A stretch of 14,986 nt of DNA, from NCBI GenBank assembly GCA_041655055.1, contig JBBAGE010000043.1, positions 1 through 14,986 of the forward strand, in the 5' to 3' direction. Under the pieces are notes generated by a model. That model was not told the DNA's origin, searched no databases, and saw only the letters and a list, made by a program, of their open reading frames with translations. This DNA comes from JBBAGE01 sp041655055. Lineage in GTDB: Bacteria; Pseudomonadota; Alphaproteobacteria; Rhodobacterales; Rhodobacteraceae. Each line of letters starts with the position of its first letter. Positions within the stretch are counted from its first letter, which is position 1. Made by a program: the position numbers and the translations under genes. Shown piece after piece: positions 13,809-14,986 of the stretch.

Positions 13809-14986
13809 TTATTCAGCCCGTTGCAGGCGGGTCAGGTGATCGCCGGTCGCATCTTCGGCGCCGCGTGTCTTGTTGACCGCGAAAAGCCGGCCCTCGCCAT
13901 CGGTGGCGATATGGTTGGGCAGGCTGCCGGTCGCGATATTGGCCACGATTTCGCCTTCGCCATTCACCGCCGTCACCGTCCCCGCACCACGGTTCGACAC
14001 CCAGGCAAGCCCTTCGACCGGCTCATAAAGCACATTGAGCGCGCCTGCACCCACCGGCACGTCATGCAAAACTTCGCCGCTGGCCAGATCCACGATCAGC
14101 AGATTGTCACTGTTTTGCGAGGCAACGAACAAACGCCCCGCAGCCGGATCGACCGCAACGCCGCTGGCGCGCAGCGCGCCGGGCAGCGACAGGATCTGCG
14201 CAACCTCGTTGGTGTCGGTATCAATCACCGCCGCTTCGGGCGAATTCAGGCTCACGGTATAAAGCCGCCCGGCTTCGGCATCGAGCGCAAGGCTCATGGG
14301 CGTGAAACGCGCGCCCCGAATGGTCGAGCCAAGCTCGATCCGGGTCACATGTTCCAGCGTCGCGGTATCGAAAACCTCAATAAAGGTCTGATTGGCCGCC
14401 GAGACATAGGCCCGGTCGCGCGTCGTGTCGATCACCACATCGCGGGCATGGATGGCGGCACCCGGTTCGAATTGATGTATCAGCGACAGATCATCTTGCG
14501 CATAGACGGCGATGGTATCCTGCCGGGTGTTCGTGGCCCAGATCGTGCCGTTTTCGTCATCCAGACCAATCCCATAGACGGCAAAGACGCCGCCGGTCGA
14601 ACCATCGGCGCGGGCGGGCGCCTCGGCGGGGGTGATGCTGGCGACGATTTCGAAGCTGTCGGGATCGACGCGCATCAGCGAAGATTGCGTCACCGGCGGG
14701 CGGCCCACGGCGGCAACCACGAACAGCGCGTCAGAACGGGCGCTATAGGCCGATTGATAAAGACCGGGGTCAAGCTGCGCGGCTTCGATCGTGTAAAGGT
14801 CTGCCCCCGCAAGCGCAACATCGGGCGAGATTTTCATCTCGATGATGCTGGCGGTCGAGGGGGTGTCGGTGATCACCACAATCGGATGCAGGCCCGGTGC
14901 CGCCTCGGCCGGCAGGGTAAAGCTGCCGCTGATCGCGCCCTCGGCATCGGCTGTCAGTTCGGCGATCTGGTGGTGGCCGTTTTGCA
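13809..14986 (-). CDS. YncE-like beta-propeller protein, 5'-truncated
   Basis: The frame is open to the right edge and ends at TAA 13809-13811, so the start is outside the window. From about 14800 leftwards it encodes a six- to seven-bladed propeller of the YncE/YVTN type: repeated units such as ARDVVIDTTRDRAYVSAANQ, PMSLALDAEAGRLYTVSLNS, ASGVAVDPAAGRLFVASQNS and PNHIATDGEGRLFAVNKTRG. The residues before it (EGAISGSFTLPAEAAPGLHP) resemble the end of an extracellular Ig-like domain, so this is a larger exported protein than E. coli YncE. A GTG at 14879 is an internal codon. YncE of E. coli is a periplasmic iron-repressed protein of uncertain function encoded near a TonB-dependent receptor gene. 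Its position ahead of exbB fits a periplasmic role in iron uptake. Confidence 0.8.
   Translation of the reverse strand, partial: QNGHHQIAELTADAEGAISGSFTLPAEAAPGLHPIVVITDTPSTASIIEMKISPDVALAGADLYTIEAAQLDPGLYQSAYSARSDALFVVAAVGRPPVTQSSLMRVDPDSFEIVASITPAEAPARADGSTGGVFAVYGIGLDDENGTIWATNTRQDTIAVYAQDDLSLIHQFEPGAAIHARDVVIDTTRDRAYVSAANQTFIEVFDTATLEHVTRIELGSTIRGARFTPMSLALDAEAGRLYTVSLNSPEAAVIDTDTNEVAQILSLPGALRASGVAVDPAAGRLFVASQNSDNLLIVDLASGEVLHDVPVGAGALNVLYEPVEGLAWVSNRGAGTVTAVNGEGEIVANIATGSLPNHIATDGEGRLFAVNKTRGAEDATGDHLTRLQRAE

Noticed and set aside
1..14986. A new defence or mobile system
   Set aside because: Every recognisable gene from 392 onward belongs to, or plausibly accompanies, siderophore synthesis and TonB-dependent uptake; no transposase, integrase, nuclease, toxin or tRNA-associated attachment site was seen.

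Overview
The window is very GC-rich, with short gaps, ATGA stop/start overlaps and a 22-bp intergenic repeat that I associate with Rhodobacterales. These features suggest an alphaproteobacterium of the Rhodobacter/Paracoccus/Roseobacter type. That assignment is inference; no marker gene is present.

Layout: positions 2-253 (+ strand) hold the last 83 residues of an FMN-dependent alpha-hydroxy-acid dehydrogenase. A convergent gap follows with two identical 22-bp repeats. Everything from 392 to the right edge is on the minus strand and is read right to left: a YncE-like beta-propeller protein (5'-truncated at the window edge), exbB, exbD, a 68-codon chimeric ORF, tonB, entC, entE, a 577-bp gap without a recognisable gene, then entB (isochorismatase only), a free-standing aryl carrier protein, entF, entA and a DUF2218 gene.

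How the genes work together: EntC, EntB and EntA convert chorismate to 2,3-dihydroxybenzoate (DHB). EntE activates DHB and loads it on the carrier protein. The four-domain EntF (C-A-T-TE) joins it to an amino acid. The EntF specificity residues read DVWHFSLVDK, the serine code, so the predicted product is an enterobactin-type catecholate built from DHB-serine. TonB-ExbB-ExbD would energise re-uptake of the ferric siderophore. The outer-membrane receptor, exporter, phosphopantetheinyl transferase, MbtH-like protein and ferric-siderophore esterase are not in the window.

The pathway itself is known. The unusual parts are structural: (1) a tandem duplication of the exbD/tonB junction that created a small in-frame TonB-head/ExbD-tail ORF; (2) an isochorismate synthase preceded by about 340 codons of low-complexity sequence with four 39-residue (117-bp) tandem repeats; (3) a low-complexity insertion of about 90 residues in the EntF adenylation domain just before core motif A3; (4) EntB split from its carrier domain by two in-frame stops inside a proline-rich linker; (5) a 577-bp spacer with a strong inverted repeat upstream of entB. 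I found no RNA gene, CRISPR array, insertion sequence or clearly undescribed multi-gene system.
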